Assembly: GCA_902472315.1 (NCBI GenBank) | Contig: CABRNM010000029.1 | Coordinates: forward strand, 1 to 16,977 | Direction of reading: 5' to 3' | Length of the DNA stretch: 16,977 bases | Source: an uncultured Collinsella sp. | GTDB lineage: Bacteria > Actinomycetota > Coriobacteriia > Coriobacteriales > Coriobacteriaceae | Shown here: positions 1-6,701 of the stretch, in pieces | How positions within the stretch are numbered: the first letter of the stretch is position 1 | Layout: each line of letters opens with the position of its first letter | Program-made: the position numbers and the translations under genes | The notes under the pieces: model-generated | The model's database searches: none | The model's input: only the letters and a program-made list of their open reading frames with translations | Told to the model about the DNA's origin: nothing

Positions 1-13
1 CGCGAGTTCCGCA

Positions 14-50
14 CGCAAAGGAAAGCACTTAATGTGCTTTCCATCTTGCG
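14..50. repeat. Second stem-loop near the window edge
   Basis: A 9-bp inverted repeat (GGAAAGCAC at 20-28 and GTGCTTTCC at 34-42, 5-base loop) is extended by a second 5-bp arm (CGCAA at 14-18, TTGCG at 46-50) across a small asymmetric bulge. Read on the minus strand it lies downstream of the pnp terminator and ends in TTTCCTTTGCG, so it could be a back-up terminator. It could equally serve a gene left of the window. Nothing else recognisable lies in positions 1-100: short open stretches there have no convincing protein character. Confidence 0.45.
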
Positions 51-101
51 CAGGACTGTAGAGCAGGAAACTTCATATGCGACCCTCTCGGGCGCAAGCA
101 A

Positions 102-130
102 AAGGGCGACCCCTGTCCGGAGTCGCCCTT
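102..130 (-). terminator. Hairpin terminator after pnp
   Basis: On the minus strand a 9-bp perfect stem (AAGGGCGAC paired with GTCGCCCTT, loop 11) lies about 25 bases after the pnp stop. It is followed by a short T-run (CCCTTTTGCTTG). The stem is strong but the T-tract is only moderate. Its position just past the last gene of the block supports a Rho-independent terminator. Confidence 0.72.
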
Positions 131-153
131 GTTGAGCTGCTTATGTGTAGCTG

Positions 154-2400
154 TTACTCGGCGTCGTGGTGACGGCGGGGCTTGCGGCCTCCGTTGTCGC
201 CGGGACGGCGCGGACGGTCACTGCGCTCGGAGTGCTCGCGACGCGGACGCTCACGGCGCTGGAAGTGCTCGCCGTCGCCCTCGGAGGCACCCTCGGCGCG
301 AGCCGGGGCCTCGGGCTTGTCAAGACGATCGAGCGAGATCTTGCCGCGATCGTCGACCTCGATGACGACGACCTTGACCTCGTCGCCCACGTTGAGAACG
401 TCCTCGACCTTCTCCACACGGCCCTTGGCGACGCGGGAGATGTGCAGCAGGCCGTCCTTGCCAGGCAGCAGGTTGACGAAGGCGCCGAAGGGCTGGATGG
501 AGACCACGCGACCGGTGTACTCCTCGCCCGGCTCGGGAACCTTAATGATGAGCTTGATGCGCTCAACGGCCTGGTCGACGGACTCGCCGGTGCCGCCGAC
601 AAAGACGGTACCGTCCTCCTGGATGTCGACCGAAGCGCCGGTCTCGTCCTGAATGCCGCGGATGACCTTACCGCCGGAACCGATGACGTCGCGAATCTTA
701 TCGGTCGGAACCTGGATGGAGACGATGCGCGGAGCGGTGCTGCGCGTGGTGTGGCGCGGCTCGGGGATCACATCGAGCATCTTCTGCAGGATGAAGGCGC
801 GACCCTCCTTGGCCTGCTGCAGGGCGCGGGCCAGGATGTCGAAGGTAAGACCGGTGGCCTTGTTATCCATCTGAAGAGCGGTGATACCCTCGGTGGTGCC
901 GGTGACCTTAAAGTCCATGTCGCCCAGGAAGTCCTCGAGACCCTGGATGTCGGACAGGACCACGGTCTTGCCCTCCTCCTGGATCAAGCCCATGGCGATA
1001 CCGGAGACCGGGCGCTTAATGGGCACGCCGCCGTCCATAAGGGCGAGCGTGGAGCCGCAGGTCGAAGCCATCGAAGAGGAGCCGTTGGACTCCATGACCT
1101 CGGAGACGACGCGGATGGCGTAGGGGAACTCGTTCTCGTCGGGGAGCACCGGGAGCAGAGCGCGCTCGGCAAGGTTGCCGTGACCGATCTCGCGACGCTT
1201 GGGGCTGCCCATGCGGCCGGTCTCGCCGGTGCAGAACGGCGGGAAGTTATAGTGGTGCATATAGCGCTTGCCCTCGGTGGGCTCGATGGTATCCAGACGC
1301 TGGCCCTCGTTGAGCATGCCGAGCGACAGGACGGAGAGCACCTGGGTCTGGCCACGCTGGAACAGACCGGAGCCGTGAACGAGCGGCAGGTAGTTATCCT
1401 TCACCATGATGGGACGGATCTCGTCTGCAGCACGGCCATCGACGCGCTCGCCAGTCTCGACGACCATGGTGCGCATGGCCTTCTTCTCGAGCTTCTTGAG
1501 CGCCACGGGGATCTCGCGCTCCCAAGCGGCCTGCTCCTCCTCGGTAAACTCGGCGCGGATGGACTCCTTCAGAGCCTCGACCTTACCGATACGAGAGAGC
1601 TTGTCGGCGTCGCGAAGGGCAGCTGCCATCTCGTCGTAGTGGGCAAAGATGCGCTCCTGGACCTCCTCGACGGGCTGGTCGAGCGGGTACTCCTTCTTGA
1701 CGATGGGGCCGTTGACCTGCTCCCACTCGGCGACGAACTCGTCCTGGGCCTGGCAGAAGGCAGCAAGGGCCTCCTGGCCAAACTTCATGGCGGCGAGCAT
1801 GTCGTCCTCGGAGATCTCCTCGGCGCCGGCCTCGACCATCGAGATGAAGTCGGCAGAGCCGCCCAGCTCCAGGTCCAGATCGGAGTTCTCGCGCTCCTCG
1901 TAGGTGGGGTTGACGATAAACTCGCCAGTCTCCACGTTACGGCCGATGCGCACGCAGGCAAGCGGGCCCTCGAAGGGCACGCCACCGAGCGTCATGGCCA
2001 GGGAAGCACCCATGACGTTGATGACGTCGAAGGGGTTGACCTGGTCGGCGACGAGCGAGGTGGCGACGATGTGCACCTCGTTGCGGAAGCCGTCCGGGAA
2101 ACTCGGGCGGATCGGACGGTCGATCATGCGCGCGGTGAGCGTGGCCTTCTCGCTGGGACGGCCCTCACGCTTGAGGTAACCACCCGGGATGCGGCCAGCG
2201 GCGTACATCTTCTCGTTGAAGTCGACGGTCAGCGGGAAGAAGTCGTAGTTCTTGCGCTCCTTGGAGACGACCACGGTGTCGAGCATCGTGGTGTCGCCCT
2301 GCTTGACCAGGCAGGCGCCGGTGGCCTGCTTGGCAAGCTCGCCCGACTCAAAGGTGTAGGTCTTGCCGTACAGCTCAAAGGTCTTGGATACGAGTGTCAT
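154..2400 (-). CDS. pnp: Polyribonucleotide nucleotidyltransferase (PNPase)
   Basis: PNPase degrades RNA 3' to 5' with phosphate, releasing nucleoside diphosphates, and is a core exonuclease of mRNA decay. The 748-residue protein has the full family layout: RNase PH-like domain 1 near the N-terminus, a helical linker, RNase PH-like domain 2, a KH domain (about 556-625, with GSGGKVIRGI) and an S1 domain (about 626-691). Domain 2 holds the conserved SNGSSSMAS phosphate-site region, GSPKRREIGHG, and the catalytic stretch FLGDMDFKV. The last roughly 57 residues form an Arg/Glu/Asp-rich disordered tail not needed for catalysis, probably RNA- or protein-binding. The ATG start is preceded by an AAAGGAG Shine-Dalgarno a few bases upstream. 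It lies downstream of rpsO, as in many bacteria, but a terminator sits between them, so expression depends on read-through or an unseen promoter. Identification is very secure. Confidence 0.98.
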   Translation of the reverse strand: MTLVSKTFELYGKTYTFESGELAKQATGACLVKQGDTTMLDTVVVSKERKNYDFFPLTVDFNEKMYAAGRIPGGYLKREGRPSEKATLTARMIDRPIRPSFPDGFRNEVHIVATSLVADQVNPFDVINVMGASLAMTLGGVPFEGPLACVRIGRNVETGEFIVNPTYEERENSDLDLELGGSADFISMVEAGAEEISEDDMLAAMKFGQEALAAFCQAQDEFVAEWEQVNGPIVKKEYPLDQPVEEVQERIFAHYDEMAAALRDADKLSRIGKVEALKESIRAEFTEEEQAAWEREIPVALKKLEKKAMRTMVVETGERVDGRAADEIRPIMVKDNYLPLVHGSGLFQRGQTQVLSVLSLGMLNEGQRLDTIEPTEGKRYMHHYNFPPFCTGETGRMGSPKRREIGHGNLAERALLPVLPDENEFPYAIRVVSEVMESNGSSSMASTCGSTLALMDGGVPIKRPVSGIAMGLIQEEGKTVVLSDIQGLEDFLGDMDFKVTGTTEGITALQMDNKATGLTFDILARALQQAKEGRAFILQKMLDVIPEPRHTTRSTAPRIVSIQVPTDKIRDVIGSGGKVIRGIQDETGASVDIQEDGTVFVGGTGESVDQAVERIKLIIKVPEPGEEYTGRVVSIQPFGAFVNLLPGKDGLLHISRVAKGRVEKVEDVLNVGDEVKVVVIEVDDRGKISLDRLDKPEAPARAEGASEGDGEHFQRRERPRREHSERSDRPRRPGDNGGRKPRRHHDAE

Positions 2401-2413
2401 TGTTCTCCTTTAC

Positions 2414-2436
2414 CCCACAGGCCCCTTGCCTGCGGG
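2414..2436 (-). promoter_or_regulatory. Hairpin directly upstream of the pnp ribosome-binding site
   Basis: In the pnp leader a 9-bp stem (CCCGCAGGC paired with GCCTGTGGG, one G-U pair, 5-base loop) ends only about 4 bases before the AAAGGAG Shine-Dalgarno. A smaller CACGC/GCGTG hairpin lies further upstream, near 2469-2484. The structures are visible in the sequence. A role in pnp control is an inference from the known autoregulation of pnp leaders in E. coli, where the mechanism needs RNase III and PNPase. Confidence 0.45.
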
Positions 2437-2503
2437 CTTCTCATGTGACGCGGGCCCCCTGCCCCCGCCACGCTTCAGAGCGTGATTGTTCGCGCCCTTA
2501 CAC

Positions 2504-2535
2504 AAAAAGAGCGCCCCGCTGCGCAGGACGCTCTT
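2504..2535 (-). terminator. Rho-independent terminator after rpsO
   Basis: Minus-strand hairpin with stem AAGAGCG/CGCTCTT (7 bp) and a GC-rich loop that can pair further inside (CTGCGCAG), followed directly by a T-run (CTCTTTTTGTG). It lies 16 bases after the rpsO stop codon and about 100 bases before pnp, so it should end or attenuate rpsO transcription and uncouple pnp. Confidence 0.8.
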
Positions 2536-2550
2536 AGCATGTACAAATCC

Positions 2551-2829
2551 TTACTGGATGTTGTCGCGGATGCCCAGAGCCTTGATGAGCTCACGGTACT
2601 CGACGATGTCGTTCTTCTTAATGTAGGAGAGAAGACGACGACGGCGGCCGACGAGCATGAGCAGGCCACGACGGGTGTGGAAGTCCTTCTGGTGGGACTT
2701 CATGTGCTCGGTCAGCTCCTTGATGCGCTCGGACAGGATGGCGACCTGAACCTTGGGGTTGCCGGTGTCGACCGGGGTGTTACCGAACTGGGCAGTCAGC
2801 TCCGCCTTGCGCTCTTTGGAAACAGTCAT
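2551..2829 (-). CDS. rpsO: 30S ribosomal protein S15
   Basis: S15 is a primary binder of 16S rRNA in the small-subunit platform. The 92-residue product is close to the usual 89 and carries the family signature: VQVAILSERI, LTEHMKSHQKDFHTRRGLL and the Arg-rich GRRRRLLSYIKK. The ATG at 2829 was chosen over the longer open frame because the S15 N-terminus begins there and an AAAGGTG Shine-Dalgarno stands about 6 bases upstream. The gene is preceded by a 138-base non-coding stretch after recO that contains a hairpin next to the ribosome-binding site, and is followed by its own terminator. No clear -35/-10 pair was found in that stretch. Identification is very secure. Confidence 0.98.
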   Translation of the reverse strand: MTVSKERKAELTAQFGNTPVDTGNPKVQVAILSERIKELTEHMKSHQKDFHTRRGLLMLVGRRRRLLSYIKKNDIVEYRELIKALGIRDNIQ

Positions 2830-2849
2830 TGTTTCACCTTTCGTTTCTT

Positions 2850-2865
2850 GTCGCCCTCGGGCGAC
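2850..2865 (-). promoter_or_regulatory. Compact hairpin in the rpsO leader
   Basis: A 6-bp GC stem with a CGAG tetraloop (GTCGCC-CGAG-GGCGAC) lies 20 bases upstream of the rpsO start and close to its AAAGGTG ribosome-binding site. S15 is known to repress its own mRNA through differing leader structures in different bacteria, so this is a candidate S15-binding element. The hairpin is seen; the function is inferred. Confidence 0.4.
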
Positions 2866-2967
2866 GCTATTCGCCTCGGACTGGGAAGCCGCCGGTGGAG
2901 CGAGCATCCAAGATCGAGGTACCAACAGGTCGGTATGTTACCACAAGCAGCCCACGCCTGCGCATCA

Positions 2968-3717
2968 TCACCGACCCAACATGAACTCCATCGCACGGAG
3001 GCGCTGATCGGTATGAGTTGCCGCCCAGACATGCGAAAGCCCCAACAAAAAAGCGGCAGTATGGGGATCAACCCTCTCGGCCATGAGCGCATCGAAGGTC
3101 ATGGACATGAGGGCGCGCAGCCACGCGACCTCACCGGTCGACACCAGCTCGGCACCCGGAACGCTCGACGCACACGACCCGCACATGAGACCGCCCGCCT
3201 GGGGCGAAAAATACGACAGCATGGGGTCTCCGCACAGCACGCAGGCCGAAAAATCGGGTCGGTAGCCAACGTGCGACAGCAGCTTAAACACATATGCCGC
3301 CACAAGTAGATCCATGTGCGCCGTGTCGAGCCCGCTGCCCACCAGGGCAAGCGCTCGCTGCGTGATGGCAAAGGTAAACGGGTCCTCGGCGTCCTCAAAC
3401 GAGCACACGCGCGCGACCTCGGCGATTGCGCTTGCGGCGCAAGTCGTCTCGTAATCGGGCGCTGCGCCGAGCGGCGCCTCCATAAGCTCGGCCTGCGAAA
3501 CCACGTCAAGCGACCGTCCATGCGCGAGCAGCATATCGACGGTACAGAACAGCTCGCAGCGCGCAGCCAGGCGCCCACCGGGTTTGCGGGCGCCCTTTGC
3601 CACGGCGCGAACCTGCCGACCCCGTTCGTCAAGCATCGTCAGGATCAGGTCCGTCTCTTTGAGCTTCGTCTTGTCGAGGACGAGCGCCTTCGTGCGATAT
3701 GTCCGGGAGCCTGCCAT
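2968..3717 (-). CDS. recO: DNA repair protein RecO
   Basis: RecO works with RecF and RecR to load RecA onto SSB-coated single-stranded DNA at gaps and breaks. The 249-residue protein starts with the OB-fold typical of RecO (YRTKALVLDKTKLKETDLILTMLDERG, about 7-33, followed by VAKGARKPG). It has a zinc-binding Cys4 site at C159, C162, C179 and C182, common in RecO of Gram-positives. The ATG start is 15 bases past the era stop. The only Shine-Dalgarno-like sequence is AAGGA overlapping that stop, 12 bases from the ATG, so translation is probably partly coupled to era. It is the last gene of the tight mtaB-recO run, and the era-recO adjacency is conserved in many Gram-positives. Confidence 0.96.
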   Translation of the reverse strand: MAGSRTYRTKALVLDKTKLKETDLILTMLDERGRQVRAVAKGARKPGGRLAARCELFCTVDMLLAHGRSLDVVSQAELMEAPLGAAPDYETTCAASAIAEVARVCSFEDAEDPFTFAITQRALALVGSGLDTAHMDLLVAAYVFKLLSHVGYRPDFSACVLCGDPMLSYFSPQAGGLMCGSCASSVPGAELVSTGEVAWLRALMSMTFDALMAERVDPHTAAFLLGLSHVWAATHTDQRLRAMEFMLGR

Positions 3718-3732
3718 GCGCGCCGCGCGTCC

Positions 3733-4809
3733 TTAGTCCTCGGCGTTGTAGCCAAAGCGGCGAATCTGGGCCTCGTCGTCACGCCAGCCGGCCTTGACCT
3801 TCACGTCCAGCTCCAAAAAGACCTGCGTGCCAAAGATGCGCTCAAGATCGCGGCGAGCGTCGATACCGATATGTTTGATCATCTCGCCGCCCTTGCCGAT
3901 GATGATGCCCTTTTGGCCCTCGCGCTCGACGTAAATGGTAGCGTGCACGCGCAGCACCTTCTTGGTCTGCTCGAGCGCATCGCAGATCACGCCAACGGAG
4001 TGCGGGATCTCATCACGGGTGCGGCGCAAGACCTTCTCGCGCACAAACTCGGCAACGAGCGTCTCATCGGAAGCGTCGGTACCCATGTCCTCGGGGAACC
4101 AACGCGGACCCTCGGGCAAAAAGTGCGCAACGGTCTCGATAAAGGCATCGACGTTGAAGTTCTTGACCGACGACGTCACGATCTCGTCGTCATATTCCAT
4201 AAGCTCGTGGGCGGCCTTAAGCTGCTCCATGACCTGTGCGGGGTCGGCCTCATCGGCCTTGGTGAGCACCAGGACCTTCTTGGAACGGGCATTCTTGACG
4301 CGCTCGGCAACCCAGGCGTCTCCCCTGCCGATCGGCTTGGTGGCATCAATCAAAAACGCGACGACATCGACATCGTTCAGCTCGAACAGCGCGCTCTTGT
4401 TGAGCTCGGACCCCAGGCCGTCCTTGGGCTTGTGAATACCCGGGGTATCGACAAAGACCAGCTGGTAGCCGGGGCGATTGACGACGGCGCGCATGCGACG
4501 GCGGGTGGTCTGGGCCACCGGCGAGGTGATGGCAACCTTTTTGCCATAGCAGGCGTTGAGCAGCGTGGACTTACCGGCGTTGGGACGGCCGACCAGGGCC
4601 ACGAAGCCGCTGCGAAAACCGGGTTCCACGTCGCCAAAACCCGCGAGGCTCTCATCCTCGTCGCACAGGGCGTCGAGCTCCTCGTCGCTCATGCCCTCAA
4701 ACGGATCGAATTCCTCGACATCCTCGCAATCCTCGGTCGCTTCGGCATCCACCGCATCCAGGGACTCGTCGTCCAGAGTTTCATCGAAAGGCTGCATATT
4801 GTCGGACAT
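3733..4809 (-). CDS. era: GTPase Era with acidic N-terminal extension
   Basis: Era is an essential GTPase that binds the 3' end of 16S rRNA during 30S maturation. The 358-residue protein has G1 GRPNAGKS (74-81), the TTRRR switch I region, G3 DTPG (121-124), G4 TKAD (183-186) and the C-terminal KH domain with GIIIGKGG (301-308). Most Era proteins are about 300 residues. Here the first 65 residues form an additional acidic segment with 27 Asp/Glu in the first 62 positions and no Lys or Arg before residue 66. The ATG at 4809 is supported by an AAGGGA Shine-Dalgarno about 6 bases upstream, so the extension is probably translated. G4 is TKxD instead of the usual Era NKxD, a substitution accepted in other GTPases such as EngB. 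It lies 12 bases after dgkA, in an operon with ybeY. Confidence 0.97.
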   Translation of the reverse strand: MSDNMQPFDETLDDESLDAVDAEATEDCEDVEEFDPFEGMSDEELDALCDEDESLAGFGDVEPGFRSGFVALVGRPNAGKSTLLNACYGKKVAITSPVAQTTRRRMRAVVNRPGYQLVFVDTPGIHKPKDGLGSELNKSALFELNDVDVVAFLIDATKPIGRGDAWVAERVKNARSKKVLVLTKADEADPAQVMEQLKAAHELMEYDDEIVTSSVKNFNVDAFIETVAHFLPEGPRWFPEDMGTDASDETLVAEFVREKVLRRTRDEIPHSVGVICDALEQTKKVLRVHATIYVEREGQKGIIIGKGGEMIKHIGIDARRDLERIFGTQVFLELDVKVKAGWRDDEAQIRRFGYNAED

Positions 4810-4821
4810 GAAAATCCCTTT

Positions 4822-5199
4822 CTAAATAAAGTCGAGCGCGTGGGCAAATACCAGCAATCCCACAATCGCGGCGGTGATGGAAAGTACGTATACGGAGGCG
4901 GCGGCGATATCCTTCGCACGCTTTGCCAGCGGATGGAGCTCCTGGGTCGCCAGGTCGACGATCGCCTCCATGGCGGTGTTGCACAGCTCGCCGTGAATCA
5001 CCAAGCCACAGCAGATGATAACCGTGGCCCACTCGGCAATGTCGAGCCCCACGATGCAGCCGGCAATGACGGTGCACACGCCCGCCACGAGCATGACCTT
5101 AATGTTGCGCTCGGTCTTAACGGCGGTGACGAAGCCCTCCATGGCGTAGGAGAACGACTTTAAGAAGGACGGATGGTCCTTGTTCGATCCGGGAATCAT
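4822..5199 (-). CDS. dgkA: Diacylglycerol kinase / undecaprenol kinase family membrane protein
   Basis: This small integral membrane lipid kinase belongs to the prokaryotic DAGK family. In Gram-positives the members mainly phosphorylate undecaprenol, returning the carrier used for cell-wall synthesis. The 125-residue protein has an amphipathic N-terminus (SFLKSFSYAMEGF), the ERN motif (30-32), three hydrophobic helices (about 35-52, 56-69 and 101-120) and the family active-site signature ELCNTAMEAIVD (71-82) followed by HPLAKRAKD. An AGGAG Shine-Dalgarno overlapping the ybeY stop codon, 6 bases from the ATG, sets the start at 5199. The ybeY-dgkA-era order is the classic Gram-positive one. Whether the substrate is undecaprenol or diacylglycerol cannot be decided from sequence alone. 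Confidence 0.93.
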   Translation of the reverse strand: MIPGSNKDHPSFLKSFSYAMEGFVTAVKTERNIKVMLVAGVCTVIAGCIVGLDIAEWATVIICCGLVIHGELCNTAMEAIVDLATQELHPLAKRAKDIAAASVYVLSITAAIVGLLVFAHALDFI

Positions 5200-5208
5200 A
5201 GACGGCTC

Positions 5209-5718
5209 CTAGTCGTGGGCGTGGTTGGTGATGGGGCCGACGTGGACCAGCTTGGGGTCCTCGCCGCGCTCGAGCGCCAGATCGCGTAAGATGGCGTCCT
5301 CGCGGGCCTCCATGACCTCGGCCTCGTCGTCCTCGATATGGTCATACCCCAGCAGGTGCAGCATGCCATGCACGAGCATCAGGCGGCACTCGTCGGTAGG
5401 GCTATTACCAAAGCCGGGGGCCTGGCGGGCAATGACCTCCGGGGCCAGGATAATATCGCCGAGCTCGAGCGTCTCGTCGGCGGGAATATCCTCGTCAAAG
5501 GCCGAGTCGCACTCAAACGAGAGGACATCGGTGGTACGGTCGATACCGCGCCACTCGTGGTTGAGCTCGTGCATCTCGTCCTCATCGACATACGAAAGGG
5601 AAATCTCAACTTCACGCTCAACGCCCTCGGCGGCAAGCACGACCTCGCAGATGTGCTCTACCTCCTGCGCGTCGAGCAGCGTATCGAGCTCGGCATCGTT
5701 GCTGATCAATACACTCAA
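5209..5718 (-). CDS. ybeY: Endoribonuclease YbeY, 16S rRNA maturation factor
   Basis: YbeY is a zinc-dependent endoribonuclease involved in 16S rRNA 3'-end maturation and ribosome quality control. The 169-residue protein has the metal site HGMLHLLGYDH, with H117, H121 and H127 as ligands, and the upstream TTDVLSFE motif. The start is TTG at 5718. It overlaps the phoH stop by four bases (TTGA) and has AAAGGAG 5 bases upstream, so translation is coupled to phoH. The N-terminal half is acidic but otherwise ordinary. Its place between phoH and dgkA is conserved across bacteria. Confidence 0.97.
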   Translation of the reverse strand: MSVLISNDAELDTLLDAQEVEHICEVVLAAEGVEREVEISLSYVDEDEMHELNHEWRGIDRTTDVLSFECDSAFDEDIPADETLELGDIILAPEVIARQAPGFGNSPTDECRLMLVHGMLHLLGYDHIEDDEAEVMEAREDAILRDLALERGEDPKLVHVGPITNHAHD

Positions 5719-6701
5719 CGGGACTCCTTTCGGTCGTGCACGCGCTTATCGCGCACATCATCATAAGCATCGTATGCCTCGACGATACGCCCCACCAAGG
5801 CATGGCGCACCACGTCGGCACGCTCGAGGTGAGAAAATGCGACATCGTCGACACGGCCTAAAATCCGCTCAACGTCGGCAAGACCGCCGCGACGACCCAC
5901 CAGGTCGCGCTGACTCAGGTCGCCGGTAATCACAAACTTGGAGTTAAAACCCAGGCGCGTCAGGAACATCTTCATCTGCTCGGGCGTGGTATTTTGCGCC
6001 TCGTCGAGCACCACGAAGGCATCGCTCAGCGTGCGGCCGCGCATGTAGGCAAGCGGGGCGATCTCAATCACGCCGCGCTCCATGAGCTCATCGGTGCGCT
6101 CGCGATCCATCATGTCAAAAAGGGCGTCGTAGAGCGGACGCATGTAGGGGTCAATCTTTTCCTCGAGGGTACCGGGCAAAAAGCCCAGATTCTCCCCCGC
6201 CTCGACAACCGGACGCGTCAAGATCAGACGGCCCACCTCGTGACGCTTGAGCGCGGCAACGGCGAGCGCCATGGCCAGATAGGTCTTACCGGTACCGGCG
6301 GGACCAAGGCCAAACGTGATGGTATGCGAGCGGATGGCATCCACGTAGCGCTTTTGGCCGAGCGTCTTGGGGCGAATGGCACGACCGCGATACGAAAGCA
6401 GCACATCATCGCGAAGCGACGTAGCCTCGTGCTCACCGTCGCGCAAGACGGCCAGGCAGCGAGAAACATCGTCGGCAGACAGCGTGCGTCCGGCGGCCGC
6501 CTCGCGAAAAGTATGGTCGAAAAAACGCGCCACGAGCTCGACCTCGTCCGGGTCACCGCTCACGGCGATGCTGTCGCCACGGACGACCACATGGGCACGA
6601 ACCAAACTCTCGAGTGCACGAAGGACACCGTCGCCGGCGCCCAAAACGCGCGAGGGGTCAATACCCTCGGGAACGGTAAGTCTAATCTTCGAGGCTTCCA
6701 T
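5715..6701 (-). CDS. phoH: PhoH family ATPase (PhoH-like protein YbeZ)
   Basis: PhoH-like ATPases of this type are genetically linked to ybeY and are thought to help RNA processing as a helicase or partner of YbeY; the exact role is not settled. The 328-residue protein has Walker A GPAGTGKT (133-140), Walker B FVVLDEAQN (229-237), the conserved LTRPVVEAGE-LGFLPG stretch between them, and the sensor-like VITGDLSQ-D. The N-terminal 100 residues resemble the small KH-like region of YbeZ proteins. The ATG at 6701 was chosen because homology begins at MEASKIRL and GGGAGG stands 3 bases upstream. The frame stays open further upstream, but that part lies inside mtaB. The start overlaps the mtaB 3' end by 20 bases, suggesting translational coupling. 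Confidence 0.95.
   Translation of the reverse strand: MEASKIRLTVPEGIDPSRVLGAGDGVLRALESLVRAHVVVRGDSIAVSGDPDEVELVARFFDHTFREAAAGRTLSADDVSRCLAVLRDGEHEATSLRDDVLLSYRGRAIRPKTLGQKRYVDAIRSHTITFGLGPAGTGKTYLAMALAVAALKRHEVGRLILTRPVVEAGENLGFLPGTLEEKIDPYMRPLYDALFDMMDRERTDELMERGVIEIAPLAYMRGRTLSDAFVVLDEAQNTTPEQMKMFLTRLGFNSKFVITGDLSQRDLVGRRGGLADVERILGRVDDVAFSHLERADVVRHALVGRIVEAYDAYDDVRDKRVHDRKESR

Noticed and set aside
166..2448. A 760-codon open frame on the plus strand, antisense to the whole of pnp
   Set aside because: It mirrors the PNPase codons in a GC-rich genome. Its protein is Leu/Gly/Asp/Val-rich low-complexity sequence with no known domain, and it has no ribosome-binding site of note.
2928..2976. 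GGTCGGT/ACCGACC inverted repeat at the end of recO
   Set aside because: A 7-bp stem with a loop of about 35 bases and no T-run; it is too weak for a terminator.
3316..5163. A 615-codon plus-strand open frame opposite recO, era and dgkA
   Set aside because: It is antisense shadow of three well-identified genes, crosses their boundaries and has no recognisable motif.
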